Part shown: in pieces, positions 5,905 through 6,522 of the stretch
Layout: every line of letters starts with the position of its first letter
Numbering within the stretch: the first letter of the stretch is position 1
Source: an uncultured Bacilli bacterium
GTDB lineage: Bacteria; Bacillota_I; Bacilli_A; RF39; UBA660
Assembly: GCA_947627805.1 (NCBI GenBank)
Contig: CANQXB010000057.1
Span: 1-6,522, forward strand
Direction of reading: 5' to 3'
Length of the DNA stretch: 6,522 bases
Made by a program: the position numbers and the translations under genes
The notes under the pieces: generated by a model
Told to the model about the DNA's origin: nothing
The model's input: only the letters and a program-made list of their open reading frames with translations
Databases searched by the model: none

Positions 5905-6522
5905 CTAGTTTAATAATAAAGTTATGGTTGTATCAACACTTTGAAAAGTATTAGCTTGGGGAGACATATAAACTACTTTATCACCACTACCTGTATATTT
6001 TACTTTAAATTCTTTTAATGTTTTGGTGGCATTTTCTTTAGTCATTCCCACAACATCTGGCAATTTATAATATTTAACATCTAAATAACTATATTCTTTT
6101 AACATTCCCCCTGGTTCTTCTTTAACACCTAAGGTTTCAATCGCCGATAACATAATACTTCTCGCAATCGGAGCCGATACTGTTCCCCCATATTGGGTTA
6201 CTCCTTTCGGATTATCAACCGCAACATAAACAACTACTTCCGGATCCGATGCCGGTAAAAAGCCTATAAAAGATAAAATATAATTTCCAACCATATATTT
6301 ACCATCTTTAACTTTTTGCGCTGTTCCGGTTTTACCTCCTACTCGATAATTTTCAATATAAGCATTTTTACCGGTACCATTAGCCACTACACTTTCTAAA
6401 ACATATCTAACGGTTGCTGATGTTTCCCTACTAATAACTTCTCGTTTCGTTTTAACTTTATTTTCATAAATTATACTATTAGAACTACTATCAATAATAG
6501 AAGATACCACATATGGGGTATT
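5905..6522 (-). CDS. Class B penicillin-binding protein, 3' part (FtsI/SpoVD/PBP2B type, one PASTA domain)
   Basis: These are the last 205 residues of a cell-wall transpeptidase; the 5' part runs off the right edge. The frame stays open to 6522 and reads NTPYVVSSIID at the edge, so the GTG at 6510 is an internal valine, not a start. KTGTAQ at visible residues 64-69 is the third active-site motif of penicillin-binding transpeptidases; the SxxK and SxN motifs would be upstream, outside the window. GNYILSFIGFLPASDPEV follows, as in SpoVD/PBP2B proteins. A PASTA domain begins at about visible residue 152 (LPDVVGMTKENA) and ends at the C-terminus. One PASTA is the SpoVD-like arrangement, whereas PBP2x usually has two. 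The protein cross-links glycan, probably with the FtsW encoded downstream. Septal versus sporulation role cannot be settled here. Confidence 0.93.
   Translation of the reverse strand, partial: NTPYVVSSIIDSSSNSIIYENKVKTKREVISRETSATVRYVLESVVANGTGKNAYIENYRVGGKTGTAQKVKDGKYMVGNYILSFIGFLPASDPEVVVYVAVDNPKGVTQYGGTVSAPIARSIMLSAIETLGVKEEPGGMLKEYSYLDVKYYKLPDVVGMTKENATKTLKEFKVKYTGSGDKVVYMSPQANTFQSVDTTITLLLN

Noticed and set aside
6508..6510. GTG at 6510 as the start of a complete small PBP-like gene
   Set aside because: The frame is open to the window edge and reads PYVV, matching the interior of class B PBPs; the gene is truncated by the window.

Overview
All recognisable genes lie on the minus strand, so the window reads biologically from right to left. 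It is very AT-rich. Tryptophan is TGG and no gene needs TGA as sense. GTG and TTG starts, strong Shine-Dalgarno sites and a SpoVD/PBP2B-like penicillin-binding protein with one C-terminal PASTA domain point to a low-GC Bacillota relative that makes peptidoglycan. I infer a Bacilli-like or uncultured gut lineage but cannot name it from sequence alone.

Region 1 (about 6522 to 3715) is a piece of the division and cell-wall (dcw) cluster. It holds the 3' end of a class B penicillin-binding protein (transpeptidase KTGTAQ motif plus PASTA, cut by the window edge), then mraY (lipid I synthesis) and ftsW (SEDS glycosyltransferase). MraY makes the lipid-linked precursor; FtsW polymerises glycan from lipid II, and its class B PBP partner cross-links it. 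murE and murD, which commonly lie around mraY in Bacillota dcw clusters, are absent from these positions, and murG does not follow ftsW.

Region 2 (about 3715 to 2423) is a single gene for an AAA+ ATPase of the DUF4143 type. It has its own near-consensus promoter and a set of three GGAAAATAT repeats just upstream. It looks like an independently expressed accessory gene set between the cell-wall genes and the next module; its function is unknown.

Region 3 (about 2380 to 61) is a two-gene module, lemA followed by a DUF2207 membrane protein with a glycine-rich tail. It has its own promoter and a hairpin overlapping the lemA stop codon that may lower expression of the second gene. The last 60 bases (1-60) hold no convincing feature.

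I did not find a clearly new multi-gene system. The parts most worth a second look are the repeat array controlling the DUF4143 ATPase, the lemA/DUF2207 hairpin and the reduced dcw order. No tRNA, rRNA, CRISPR, insertion sequence or transposase was seen.
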